A stretch of 64,000 nt of DNA from Leuctra nigra (taxonomy: Eukaryota; Arthropoda; Insecta; Plecoptera; Leuctridae): contig OW203764.1 of assembly GCA_934045905.1 (NCBI GenBank), forward strand, positions 37,879,434 through 37,943,433, in the 5' to 3' direction. The notes under the pieces were generated by a model. The model saw only the letters and a list, made by a program, of their open reading frames with translations. It was not told where the DNA came from and made no database searches. A program made the translations under genes and the position numbers. Positions within the stretch are counted from its first letter, which is position 1, and each line of letters opens with the position of its first letter. Of the stretch, positions 10,001-25,000 are shown piece after piece.

Positions 10001-13000
10001 GCGTGAGCCGAACAGCAGCAGGTGGATCGGAGTCACCATCGTCATCTGCTTGCACGATACGCCGCGTGTGCGGACCTGAAACATTCACTCAGGCATAAGA
10101 ACATGGGCTCAATGGTTCATGGGTTGGGATCTGATTTGAATGTACAATCACTCTTTTGCTGTAGTTTTGTATAATGTATTTTTGTACAAGTGAGCTAAAT
10201 TCTTGAGCACAGAGAAATGAGTATGTTCCAAGGAGGTTATATACATGTGGAGTGGCCATTCGCCGTGCGGATTGAAGCCGGCTGTCTGCAGGCATATTTC
10301 CCCTCATGCGCCAAAAACTCCAGGCAAGCAACGAGTCACGTCGCACGCGGTCATACGAGCGCAGTTCCAAGAGTTCAGGATTATTTTAATTGCGCGCAAG
10401 CCGCCAATTAATACACTTTGGGAGATGCGGTTTGTAGCATTGTTGAACTGTGACTCTAAAGAATAACATTAAATTTTTCGATTCTTGATACATCAAATAG
10501 TTGCGACGTTACAATAAGTTAAATAGAACACTTTTTGTGCGTTCTGAGTACAGATGGGTCGATACCACTTTTTCACCGATACCGATACTCACTTTATGAT
10601 TAGCAATACCGATAGTATCGCCGATACTTTTGTTTCTTCATATTTCTGTAGTTCCTGTCCACTAAAGTCTCAATTCAATCAAAATTCACAAAACTCTGCC
10701 AATGATGATACAGCTCACTGACGTGATGCCAATGAGCACCAATGGCGGGAAAATGGCCACAATTCAAAATTTCAACTAAAGAAGTAATAGTATCAAAGTA
10801 TCGCAAATATGGCATTAAAATTGACCGATACCGATACCACCGATACCATGGGTATCGGTGGTATTGGGAGTATCGGTATTGGTATCGGCCCATCTCTAGT
10901 TCCGAGTTATTTTCAAACCAAAAAAGATATTGGTGATATTTCCCAGAAATATTTTTATTGCATGCCACCCTAAGTGTAAAAAGTGAATTGAAAAATAGGA
11001 GGTGATTCCTTAGAGTCTCAGTTAAACAATGCTACAAACCACATCTCCCTAAGTGTATTAATTGGCGCGCAATTAAGAAATGCTTGGAACTCTTGGAACG
11101 GCGCCCATAAGCGCGCGTGCGAATGCAATTGTTTTCTGCCTGGAGTTTTGCCGCCTGCCTGTTGAGTGGGAGGAGTGGCGGATAGGGGAAAACGCAAGAG
11201 CAATACGGAAAACAATACAGTGCAATACGGAAAAGGTTCTGAACACTGATACCTAGCTGCTTTAGGGGAAGTACCTACTATTTATTAAGTTGAGTATATT
11301 TTCAACTAAACTCTCAACTTTTCTTTACAAATTTCTATCATAAAGTATGAAATTTTTAGCGAGAATGAAATCTTTAGACCATGGTTTGTTTTTTAACAAA
11401 CTCTACTTAGCGAGCGCTGTAAGCACAAAAATAGTGCAAAATGTGATACTAATTTTTCCTTTGGTAGTCTTATAGGAAATTTTCCGCTCTTTCATAATTT
11501 CGATATCCTCAAAAAACGGGCGGCCATTTTGGGCTCCAGGCTCATTCCATTCTGGTTAACCCAAAGTCGTTGCGCATAGAATTTTGATTCTTTAAATATT
11601 TTGCACAGTTGTTCCTACATATAAGCTGATATCAAATCTCTAGTTTCAGTTCGTTTCAAGTCGGCGTACTCAAATTACGTGTAATTAAAGATGGCGCGGA
11701 CGGGAAAATCGGGGTTTTTAAGCTTCCAGGAGAAATGCTGCCATTTCTATACTATTGAAGATAACAGAACGATCTTTGCGGCGTTTTGTTCATAAAAGAT
11801 CAGTCTATAATTATGTTCATTATATTTTTGCTGTATGTATATGGAACCCTTCATAATGTAATGTGCCCTCAAACTTTGACTAAAATTCTTACATTTATAA
11901 CCAGAAACCAGAATGCATTTTCGCACCTGGAAATGCACGTGAAAATGCATTTCCACACCAGTTAATTGACAAAGTCCAAACTTGCAGCAATTATACATCA
12001 AGAAATCCTGGTTATTTTGCCGCATAGCGCAAATTTTTATCTGGTCCCCCGCCTGAGGAAAATGGGACCAAAAATGGTACTTTTTAGGGTTTTGATTTTT
12101 TTGGTAAAAATCTATTAATAAAAACTAACAATGAAGTGTGTAAATCTGTTCCTACATTTAAGGTGAAACTAAAATAAAATTGGGAGTTTGAACCATCACT
12201 CCCTTCTATTCATAATCATGCCTCATATATTGGAAAAATGTAAGAATTTTAGTCAAAGTTTGAGGGCACATTACATTATGAAGGGTTCCATATACATACA
12301 GCAAAAATATAATGAACATAATTATAGACTGATCTTTTATGAACAAAACGCCGCAAAGATCGTTCTGTTATCTTCAATAGTATAGAAATGGCAGCATTTC
12401 TCCTGGAAGCTTAAAAACCCCGATTTTCCCGTCCGCGCCATCTTTAATTACACGTAATTTGAGTACGCCGACTTGAAACGAACTGAAACTAGAGATTTGA
12501 TATCAGCTTATATGTAGGAACAACTGTGCAAAATATAAAAAAAATATAAATTCTATGCGCAACGACTTTGGGTTAACCAGAATGGAATGAGCCTCCAGGG
12601 TTGTCCAAAAAGCCAAAAGGAGTGTATTTCAGTGAAATTATAATACTTTTGTCAATTTATTGTTCTTGTATAATAAACGATGTGTCAGAAAGGTACGATA
12701 AAAAAATAAAAATTCTAAGTATAACCAAAGTTGTATTTATTCAAGAAATTAAAGATGTCGTCGGATAAGCTCTAAAATGCCAGTAATTTTTAGGGAATTC
12801 GTTTTTAAGGTTGCAGTTGCTTATGTAGGTTCTTATTATGGACCTTTATCTTAAATATTGATGGACCACGAAATTCACCCTTGGGGGAGTGAGAGGTGGA
12901 GACCTAAATGTTTCGATATCTGTAAAATAAGCGATAGCCGATAGTAGATAGGGACTAATAATTTCATGCATACACTTATAAAATATTTTTGTGCTCTGTT

Positions 13001-16000
13001 CGAATAAAATCACAAGATCCCAAAATTAAGTCGCCATCTTGAATGAGACGTGTTTATATTTCGTTCTTTTGCGCTCAGCAGTACAAAAATCATGATAAAT
13101 TTGCTTTTTTGGTCATCCCTTGTTCACTGCAAAGGTATCGAGTCACCGCCTCCTGGACGAACATAACATGCTAAAATTTCTATCTTGGGACATTTTTTCA
13201 ATACAAGAATGCAATTTCAATGAGAATGGTTGGAGTTACAGAAAATATGCAAATTACAAATTTAATTATTAGTATTAGGGCTATATTTTATGTCAAATAA
13301 ACTTTTTCGTAGTGTTTATAAAACTTACTAAATTTTACGAAAAATTAAAATTAAACTCTTTTTATACAAGATGGCGGCATAATTTTGAGTTCTCGTATTT
13401 TTTTTTAAGAGAGCACATTTTCTTTAGTATGTGCAAGGAACTATTTTTCTCTAGCTAGTGTGGGCTATTGTACAGATATCGAAACCTTTATGTCTCCACC
13501 CCCCACCCCCCAAAGGGTTAATTTTGTGACCTAGGTATTGATTTTTAAGTTAAAAGTACATAATATGAACCAACATAAACAACTGCAACCTTAAAGCACA
13601 AATTCCCTGAAAATGGCGGTCAGTTTAGAGCTTACCCGCCGACATCTTTAATTTCTTGAATAAATACATCTTTGGTTTTTAGAATTTTATTTTTTTTATC
13701 GTACCTTCCTGACACAACAATAAATTGACAAAAGTAATATAATTTCACTGAAATAAACTCTTTTTGGTACTTTGGACAGCCCTGGAGCCCAAAAAGGCTG
13801 CCCGATTTTTTTGAGGATATCGAAATCATGAAAGAGCGGAAAATTTCCTATAAGACTGTCAAAGGAAAAATTAGTATCACATTTTGCACTATTTTGCTAA
13901 ATCTATGTGCTAACAGCCTTCACTAACTGGAGTTTGTTGAAAATGTTTGCAATGTGGAACTGCGCCACTGCACAATGGATTCATCGGATTTAACATTGAA
14001 AACAAAAAAGATTTCACTCGCTTTCGAATAGTCCAACATTTTCATATGCGGTTTCGATCCGAGAATAAGCACCCAGGTTTTGTTAAAACATCCTGGACCT
14101 GTCGCTCACCTTCTCTCCGAAGACAAAGAACGGGATCGGGAACTTCAGCTCGTCACTGCTGCTGCAGACGATGGACGTCTTGTGTACGAGGGCAGTGGTG
14201 ACCTCTGTGGTCAGCACCACCCGCTTCTCTCTGTGTAAGCACACGTTCGGGTAGAGTCCCATGCACATGAGCGCCACGGCCATGTCTAGCCGCATGTCCA
14301 AGCCCAAGTAGTTGAACGTCTGCACGGCCATCGTCTCCTCGGGGAAGCCGGATGACATAAGCAGCACCTTCAGCTGGTTCTGAAACGCCATAGGGCAATA
14401 CATTTACCACGTTACCACGCACTTTCAAACCGCATTGAATCCGCTTTAGCCAAATCGGTTTGACTCAAATCGGTTTTAAACCTGTGATAAACACATCGAA
14501 GTTAACTCAATTCACATTCAATTCGATTCACTTCTGAAAGTGAGCTGGAGTTTCAAACCAATTTGAAATGGTGTGATATACAGTTCAATCCGCATTGAAG
14601 ACGCGTGCACATTTGTTCCCCCCACACAGAAACGTCGTCAAGCAGGCTGTGGGTAGCTGTCATTTACTTCATTGTCATTTGTTTTGTTTTACACGTTATG
14701 TGGATAAAAACGTCTAAAATAAATGATAAGAGTCAGGATTTTCAGGCAATGCCTATTTCAGAATATGCTCCTGAGGACCGGCAAAATCAGGGATATATCC
14801 GTTTCATGACATGCCAATTCCAAAAATACCCACTTGATGTTGCCTTTTTTACCTTTTTGGGCGTTTTGGGGTTGATAGTGCCTTTTTGGGCATTTTGAGA
14901 AATTATACTGCCTTTCTGGGCATTTAATGCTGCATTTTTTGGCATTTTTGGCTCATTTTGCCATTTGCTACTTTTATACTATTTTCACTACTTTTAACTC
15001 ACTTTTTTCAATTTTAGTTAAAATTTTAAATTACTGTTTAAATATTCCCGACAAATATTTTCTTATGTTCCCGATTGGCTGTAATTTTTTAGTTAAATTG
15101 TAAAGCGAAATCAATATTTTTTTAAATTCTTTGTATCTACCTATTCTAAATACATTGTGTCGGTACAACGGAAATGAATCGAAAACTCTTTTTCCCTGGC
15201 TATAATGCGAAGTGGAATGGAATGGCAAAGTGGCATGGATATGCTTTTATCCTCCTAATTATAGTACTTCTGTTGTACTAAGTTACCTGCATGTAATTTA
15301 ATAATACCAAAGAACGTAATGAAAAATAAAAAATTACTTGTTTAAAAAAAATCACATGGAACATGAGATTTCTAGCTGATCCCAACCTCACATTATTTTC
15401 AAATTTTTCATGGCGTAGTTGCGATTTTGCTTATGATACTGCCTTTTTTTAACGCTTATACTGCCTATTTTGAGGGTTTTGATACTGCCTATTACCAATG
15501 CCATTTTTGGCATTTCATTTTGCCTTTTGGGGGTTCATACTGCCTAAAAATCCTCAAAATATTTGTGAGATCAATTTGGAGCATCCAGGAAGTATTTGTT
15601 TTAACCGAAACCATTTATTACAACCACATAATTAAAGCTTTGGACGGAAAACGGTAAGAATGATTTTATTTACTTCCTGGCGTAAAATTTGATCGCAACA
15701 ATGTGAGATTTTCCAATTTTAAGATCCAGAAGGCCGAAAATGCCATGTTGTTGCTTACAGTAAAAGTGTTTGGTCTGCTCCTCAGTTTATTAGGCTTTTA
15801 CGGTACGTTGAGAGAGTGTGAGTGTACAGTACGACTTGGCTGGGTGGAGCGACCGCTCCACTAGATCTCAATCCGATTGCACTCATTAAGCTTGCGTGAT
15901 ATACGGCCATGTTCAAACCGATTTGAGTCAAACCGATTTGGCTAAAGCGGATTCAATGCGGTTTGAAAGTGCGTAACAATCTAGTTACAGTTTAAGAGGT

Positions 16001-19000
16001 AGGTACATGTATATCGGAACAAGCCCACCCTGGCATGTTCCTGGATATTGACTTAGACCCGGCTTCAGACTTTGAGTTTCACAGGTCCCGTAGAGTAATA
16101 ACTTACTCTCTTACCCCAAAAAAGTGTGGTTTTGGTAGTGATTGTCAACTTGGTTTACAATTTACTAGATTAGTGCTAGGTACATGGATCGGCATCGTCA
16201 GCTAAAAGGGAAACTGTCAAACGGCATTATGAGTAACAACGGCCGGTTTTGGGACTGATAACAAAAGTATACCTAGGAAATATTGGCACTACGTAAGTAG
16301 AGTCTCTGTTATACGATTTTGAAGGGAGATAAGAAAAAAATCGTAAAAACAAATAATCGTACAACTGGATTTTTTATTTACTTTTTTTTTTTTTTTAATA
16401 ATTAAAGTTTGTTAAAAACATTTGTAATGTGATATACGTTTGGTAACAATTCCATCACTTGTTCTCGCCCTCTTATTGGATGTCATCAATGATGTCATCT
16501 GGGTGTAGTAACAACAACTGTAACCTTGACAGAGAGGGTTCAGACAGAGCAGCTGTGGAATGCAGGCTGGTGGGGTGGGGGGAAGGTTTCCTAGAATCTA
16601 AACAAGGGGATGGGGGCGGCTGCAAGCTTTCTTGGAAAAACCTATTATAACAAATGAATTATTTGCGCGCTGAAAAAATACTTTTTTGTCTAGGGATGTT
16701 AGTGGAAAATCCCCTTTTAGGCTTATAAATGAATAACATTTACTCAGGGGTCAAGAATTTAAGTTGTATAACAGAATAAATCGTATTTAACTGGAAGTCG
16801 TATAAATTACTTTATTTAACATGTAAACATATAGAAAATTGGTTGGGACTTCTCAGAAAAATCTTATAACTGAATAATTCGTATAACTGAGAAACTTATA
16901 ACAGAGGTTCTACTTTGTTTTCTGGCATTGTAAATGAGGAGTGCTGTTAGTAATCTTGAAGAGAAATCAAGTGATGCTGAACACAACTAGTATGAAGAGA
17001 ATGCTCGATACATTCTAGAAATTTCAATGTGAGGCAAGACGTAAAAAATATCTAAAATCAATAATCATGACCTCACAGGAAAAAGGAAACTCTTTTGTCA
17101 GCCCAGTTCATGAGACTGTGAGAATATACCACAGGAATAAGACATCCACTTCATCTGGACCCTTATTGCTAACTTATATTATTATTATATTATTGCTAAC
17201 TTTGGTGTTACGATGGTGCTGAGTTCAAGGTCTGTGCTACTATGGGCATAGTAGCAGTAGCAAAGTTCTAAGTAGCACCGTGCATACATGTAGCACTGGG
17301 TAGCACAGTTCTAAGTAGCACCGTGCATACATGTAGCACTGGGTAGCACAGTTCTAAGTAGCACCGTGCATACATGTAGCACTGGGTAGCACAGTTCTAA
17401 GTAGCACCGTGCATACATGTAGCACTGGGTAGCACAGTTCTAAGTAGCACCGTGCATACATGTAGCACTGGGTAGCACAGTTCTAAGTAGCACCGTGCAT
17501 ACATGTAGCACTGGGTAGCACAGTTCTAAGTAGCACCGTGCATACATGTAGCACTGGGTAGCACAGTTCTAAGTAGCACCGTGCATACATGTAGCACTGG
17601 GTAGCACAGTTCTAAGTAGCACCGTGCATACATGTAGCACTGGGTAGCACAGTTCTAAGTAGCACCGTGCATACATGTAGCACTGGGTAGCACAGTTCTA
17701 AGTAGCACCGTGCATACATGTAGCACTGGGTAGCACAGTTCTAAGTAGCACCGTGCATACATGTAGCACTGGGTAGCACAGTTCTAAGTAGCACCGTGCT
17801 ATCAAATGTGCGATATTAGGTAAGGGTCCTGCACGTTGCTAGAGTGCATCTACGAACCTTGGCCTCCGATATGACCCGCAGCGTGGGCATGGAGAGCATC
17901 TTGTGGTCGCAGAACTCCTGCTCGGCTTGCTCTCCGTTCATACGCGCGTCTTCCCACGCCTGGAATGCATTCAGCATGGCTACGTCATCAGAGTAGCGCA
18001 CGCCGGCTAATGCGCGCTGCTGGTTCGTCAGGCTGCATGGACAAGTAGATCAGTACAAAGACATTAGGTAAATTCATATTTGCGTATTTTACTTAGACTT
18101 ACTTTTAATAAAAAAAACCTTTGAACTAAGTCAACAAAGCTAAAATAAATTATTAATATTTATTCAATATTACTAGTAGGTGGTAGTTTATTTCGTATCA
18201 GCTTTATGAAATATTGGATGCTAAATCTTTCTAATATCTTGCTACGAATTGCCAACTTGGCAATAATTTTCAGCAAGGAACTGATTTTAGAGATACCTGT
18301 AATGAAATGAGTGTTAAGGCGATTCGAGCGATAACACGTGACTAAAAGTATAAATCACGTTATTGGCCAAACTACTGCACTCAAAGAGGAGGGAGGGCAT
18401 TTTTCTTATTCAGTAAGTAAATTTTACAACTTACTGTATCTTTTTTAACACATTATTGTTGTACCATAAAATTTTGACTTATATATTTTTGAAAATAAAC
18501 ATATTTACTTTTGGAGAAAATAAGGAACACAACTGACCTCTGGTGGATTTTGTGGTACTAGGTAAATGGCGGCTATCAAGGGCGCATTTGCATAAATATT
18601 AATACAAATATTTGATATAGTTGTTTGTTATGGCCAAGAAAGTAAATTTACAGCTAAATATCAATTTCATTTGTATTTTGTTTTTTCACTGCTTTATGGA
18701 AACACGAAATGTTAAAACAAACACATTAATATGGGGACCTAATAGTATTTTTATTTTTTATTTATTGATTTATTTTTTTTTTTTTTTTTTTATTTATTAT
18801 CGTAAACACACAAAAATACATACATTCCGTTTTCCACAAAGCCAAACGGCTTTTCTGTGGATTAATTTAAAGAAAATTAGTGGATACAAAAATGTTTAAA
18901 CAATATACAAGAAAAGAGAGAAAAATACATAATAAACTGATTAACAAAGAAAAAAAACAAAATATTTTATACATCATCAGAGTATTCATACAACCAAGAT

Positions 19001-22000
19001 TTCACTTCTTTCTTAATACTACTATAATTATCTAAAGACTTAATTTCTTGAGGCAACTGATTGAAAATAAAAGGGACAGCGTAATTTAAACATCGCTTTC
19101 CATACTTATTAGTAAATCGGGGGAGTATTAAAGAAACTGGATTCACCATTGATCTAGTGGCCCTGGAATGATTGTAGATAATTTTAAGTTCGTTCGAATA
19201 AAAATATTTGATTATGAATTTATATTTATACAAATCAGATATTGGAAGGAAATTAAGATGATCGTACATTAAGAGAGTGTTATTGTTACATTTGAGCTTA
19301 ACGGCATCAGGGGTCAAATTCTTGATCATTCTATCCTGTATAGATCGAATGACTTGAAGGTGAACATTGGATGTGCTGCCCCAAGCAAGTAAACCGTAAG
19401 AAATTACAGATTCCACTAAAGCAGAATATATTAATTTTAAAATTTTAACAGGTAAAAAAGATTTTACATGAAACAATTGAAACGAGCAAGAACGTAATTT
19501 GGAAGCTAAGCTATTTATATGAGGTCTCCAGGAAAAGTATTTATCAATTGTTATACCTAAATATAAACAAGTATCAACCTCCTCAATCAGATCAGTACAA
19601 GTACACAAAGCAAAATCTAATGTATGTAAACAATTAAAACTATGACACAATAATGTTACAGGGTCTAACCTACTTGCAATTGAAGGTGAACAAATGTGAA
19701 TTAACTTAGTTTTTGTACTATTTACTAACAAATCATTATCATGAGTCCACATCAACAATGTATTGAAATCAGACTGAAGAATTATCTGAGCCTGTTCTAA
19801 ATTTTTATGAGCAGATACTAGAACAGTGTCATCTGCGTACATATAAATTTTACAATTTTGAATATAACTAGGCATGTTATTCACATATAAGAGATAAAGA
19901 ATTGGACCCAATATTGACCCTTGAGGTACACCAGAATTACATACCCCAGCTATACTCACAGTTTCACCAACTTTAACTATAATTTGCCTATCCGTTAAAT
20001 AATTGTGAAACCAACATAAGAGGGGACCCCGAATACCAGCATTTTCAAGAGATGTTAACAATTTTGTATGGTTTAACGTATCAAATGCCTTTGAAAAGTC
20101 TATAAAAAGAGCCAGAACGTGCATATTCTCATTTAATTTAGAATTTATGTAATCAGCGAAAAGAGTAAGCAGATCAGTGGTGCTTCTACCTTTTTGAAAA
20201 CCAAACTGATGTGAATTGATGATTTTAAACTTTGATAAATAATCAGTTAATATTTTTGCAACACACCGCTCCATAATTTTCTCAATAGTAGGGAGCAAAG
20301 CAATTGGTCGGTAATTATTGAACTCGAGGTGGTCACCTTTTTTGTAAACAGGTCGAATTATTGACATTTTTAATTTAGATATAACAACACCTTCTGAAAT
20401 TGAAGTATTAATAATTTTAGCAATAACTGGGCTTACTTTTTCCGCTATATTTTTCAAATCAGTTATTCGTATCCTGTCAAAACCCGGTTGTTTGTTAGAG
20501 TTTAATGAATTTATAATATAATTTATGCGGGTGGCACACACTGGAGGCATGTATAAAGACTGAAGCTGAACTACATCATAATTGTAACTTAAAGTATGAA
20601 TGTTGCAAACATGTTTCAAAGATTCTACCTCACTGATGAAACAGTGCAAAAATCTATCTGCAATCTGCTTATCATTGAATTGTTTCCCTAAATATTTACT
20701 TAAAACCTGATCTACAGTATCCTTTTTCTTTTTACCAAGTACATCATTAATAGATTGCCATGTGTCCTTAATACTTCCTCTAGACTTCTCAAAGACACCT
20801 GTATAATAAATTTTTTTGGCATTACGAATAGCATTATTTATTTTATTTCTGAATTTTTTGTACTCGACGCCATAGTAAAATTTCAATACACCGTTACAAT
20901 TCTTCCATTTCTTAAATAGACGGTCTCTTTCTTTACAGGATTTAATAATATCAGCCGTCAACCAAAACTTTTTCTTACGTTTCCCCAGCTGGTAATTTAG
21001 GTAATAAGATTCATCATAACAATAATCAAACTTGGCAGTTAGGTTGTCAAAAACGTCAGTGCATGTATCATATGTCATAGGCTCAAGCCAATCACACTCT
21101 CTCAACAAACGTGTTAATTTAACTTCATTAATGCATTTTTTTACTGGAATTTGATGTTGAAATTTCTGAGATGAGCCATGAAACATGATTCCGGCAATAA
21201 TTATATAATGATCAGATATCTTGGTAGTGTACACAGCCGACTTAATATCATGGCAACTAGACTTAATAAAAATGTGATCAATGCAAGTACTCGTAAAAAC
21301 ATCACCTCTACATTCCTCGCGTGTTGCATCATTAATACAATTAATATAACCATTTGCAGCCATTAGCGATAAATATGAACGAACATTGCAATCATCTGAA
21401 TCGAACAGATTTAAATTCATATCTCCTAATATTACAATATTATTTACTTTGGAATAATTTCCAATTGATTGATTGATACAACTTTGACTAATGCTACTAT
21501 ACATGTTCCAATTATTAATAATAGTCAATGTTCTTAAGTGCACTTATTCGTCGGTTGTTGTAGTTTTATAAGTTCATGTCGGAATAATGGACTTCATCCT
21601 CTTCCTCAATTCTTTATTGTTCTGGGGAAGTGGCTCCACGACGCTGGCAGGCAGGTTGTTCCACAATCTGATCCCATGCGCTGCGAGAGAGAACTTGCCA
21701 GTGTCTGTTCGCGGCTGCAACAGACGAATTTTCTCGGTGTGGTCTCCTCTCGCGGTGTAATTCGGTCTCTGCAGTAGCTCACCTAGCTCCTCCCAAGCCT
21801 CTTCATGGCAGTAAGCCCTGTATATAGCGATAGCTCTGGATGCGTCTCGCCGGTCTTCCAGAGACTCCCACTTCAGTGATTTTATGAGTTCAGTGGGGCC
21901 AGGAGAGTTTCCGAATGAACTCTCAACATACCGTGCAGCCCTCCTCTGTACCATATCCAGCTGGTGTTTATTCACCATGGTATATGGACTCCACACACTG

Positions 22001-25000
22001 GCACAATATTCCATCTGTGGACGAACAAGGGTGAGATATGCCAGTTCCTTTGCCTTCTTTGCTGCACCTTTGAGGTTCCTCATGACGAACTGCAGTGATT
22101 TGGATGCCTTCTTTGAAGTTACATCAATGTGGTTATTCCACTTCAGGTCATCAGACAGCCACACTCCAAGGTACTTAGCATCCTTTGTGGGATCAATTGG
22201 TAGGTTCCCAAGCTGGTACTGGTACTGTATCCGTGTTTTCCTAGTGCTGAATGACATCTTGATGGTCTTATCGATGTTGATTCGCATCTGATTCAGGTCC
22301 ACCCACTTGGCTAGTTCTTCGAGGTCTTCCTGGAGCTGCCCGCAGTCATTGGTGTTGTTGACAGTCCTGTAGATTATACAGTCGTCTGCGAACAGCCGCA
22401 ATTTGGAGTGCAAGATACACTGTGGAAGATCGTTCATAAAGATCAAGAAGAGGAGTGGACCGAGAACACTTCCCTGGGGTACTCCTGATGTCACTGTAAT
22501 TGGCAGGGAGATTTCTCCTTCAATCCTTACTACTTGCTTTCTGTTATTTAGAAAGCTCCATATCCACTTAATGACCTCCTTGTTAAGATTTAGTTGGGAT
22601 ATCTTTTCCATAAGGAGGTCATGTGGCACTAAATCAAATGCTTTGGCAAAATCTATTAGGATGGCATCAACTTGCTTTGCTCTGAAGTCCACTTCTTGAA
22701 CTAGGTCTTGTGTAAGACCCACGAGACTAGCCTCACAAGAGTAGTGAGGTCGGAAGCCAAATTGACTTCTTGTGAAGAATTGAGTTTCGTCTAGGATTTG
22801 CCTGATTTGTTTTTCAATTATCTTCTCAAGTATTTTACATGGAATACAAGTTAGACTTATAGGCCTATAGTTGGAAACGGAGCTCTTACTACCACCCTTG
22901 TGTATTGGCGAGACAATTGCCATTGTCCAATCGGTGGGAAGGGTGCTTTCTTCTATCGATTGTGAAAAAATTATATGTAGATAGTCTAGTCCTGCCGATC
23001 CTGCAGTTTTTAGTAGATCTCCTGTGATACCGTCTGGACCAGCAGTAGTTCCAGGTTTTAGATTTTTAATAACATCCCATATTCCATGAGTACTAATCAC
23101 CAGGGGATTCGAATTATCTCCAACAATGGAAGGAGCTCTATGGTTCTTCGTTGAGAAAACATTTCCATAAAAGTCGTTGAGAGCGTTGGCTTTGTCTAGA
23201 TTTGTTGTTAGTATCTTATTGTTCAGTTTTATTGCTGGTATCGATCTTGAGCTGCATTTTTTGCTATTGATGTAGCTGTAAAACCTCTTCCAATTCGTTC
23301 TTGGGGCTCCATCTTCCATCAATAAGTTAGCCATATATTTGTCATAGCAGAATCTCTTGGCTTCAATCAACTTGTTTGAAAGGGTCTTGAAACGTGCCTT
23401 GTCAGCATGGGACCGCTTGCGATGTGAGTAGGCTCTCTGAACTTCTTTCTTCAGATGTTTCACTTTATCATTATAGTAGATGGGATCACTGTTCTTCTTA
23501 ATTACTCTGTGCGGAATGAACTTGTCTCTTGCTTGCATGATGATTTTCTTAAACGACTCCCATTTTTCATTTATCGTAATATTATCTGATTTCCAAGCAA
23601 GAAAATTGCATCTCAGGAACTCTCCAAGGCCACGTCGGTCAGCTTTCTTGTACTGCCATGATGTTAAGGGCTCCATCTTGGGAATCGTGTGCAATGGGGT
23701 GAGTTCAAGGATGACTGCGTCGTGGTCACTAATACCTGGGACAACTTCTGTGTCCCACCATATTTCAGGTGGTTGAACAAGGATAACATCCAGAATATTA
23801 GAACTTCCATCTGTTTTGGTCCTCGTGCCCTCCTTAACAGTTTGTATAATATTAAAATTACTTTGCAATGAATTTACAAGTAACTGCGCATGATTTTGCC
23901 CACTTGGGTTATCACTGTCCCACTCAACATCAGGGAGGTTTAGATCTCCTCCTATGACTGTGTGAGCCGTCGAGTCAGTGTTGCACTTTAAGTCTAATAG
24001 AGTTGTATGAAGTTCCTCCATCAAGGTATAGTCATTCCTGTTGGGATTATAAGCACCAATCACCTGAACTTTTATATTGTCCTGTAGAATAACTGTCACA
24101 CAGAGTAGTTCAGCTGTAGCACTTGATGAATTAATGTGGGCTGAGAGTTCCTTTTTCACACATATGGCTATTCCACCACCCCGGCTCCCTCTATCCCGTC
24201 TGAATACTTGATACTCTGATACAGGAAATATTTCGTTGTCATGATGATCTGGCGTTAGCCAGGTTTCTGTAGCTATGACAATATCAGGCATATGAAGTTC
24301 TATAAGATCTTGAAACAGAAGTTGTTTATTATTCAAACTTCTACAATTAACCAGCAGTACTTTGAAGCGTCTGGTCGTTCCATGTTCTTTGCTTCTCATG
24401 ATGGTGGAGTCTCCCTCGTCCTCTCGCGAAAAAACCGCCGGACCATTACACCTGCTGGCCATGAGGCTGGATCATTCATGCTGGCTAGGAGTATGTGGTT
24501 TGCCGTGACTTTGAAGGAATTGAATGATTCACTTCTGTTTTGCAGCTGCTCACACTCAAACTCGTTACTTTTGTACTTCTTCACTAAGTACTCCTTCACA
24601 TCGGCTTGCGTGATGTTCTTTGCTATGCGGCTAATGTGGAAGTACACATTACGATGAACAGGTCTGAGAACATCTTCTTCACTACTCTTGCCAGTTCCAA
24701 CAATATAAGTCCTGCTAGTTCCCTTACGTCTCCTACCTTGGACTGTTGTGAAGCCATCGTCCTGGCTTGAGGGGATCCTCTCGTCCTTACTTGTGGAAGG
24801 AATCGGATTTTCAGTGTTCTGGAACAACGTACCACGTCCTTTGCCTCGATGTTTTCTTCTTGGTAGTGTACGGATAATGACTGCTATGTTAGTTCCAATG
24901 ATAGCTTCTTCTAGCATGCGTTTTACATTCGGCCACTCGAGTCTGTCTCGGAAACACCCGATTTTTGACATTCCAATAGATTTCACTCCGTTAGCTTGAC

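Noticed and set aside
14605..14898. 97-residue ORF with hydrophobic segments
   Set aside because: It lies wholly inside a TIR element rich in 'tgcctttttgggcattt' repeats; the hydrophobic end comes from those repeats.
17238..17800. Regular array resembling a CRISPR array
   Set aside because: The units are contiguous and identical with no variable spacers, and the setting is a eukaryotic intron.
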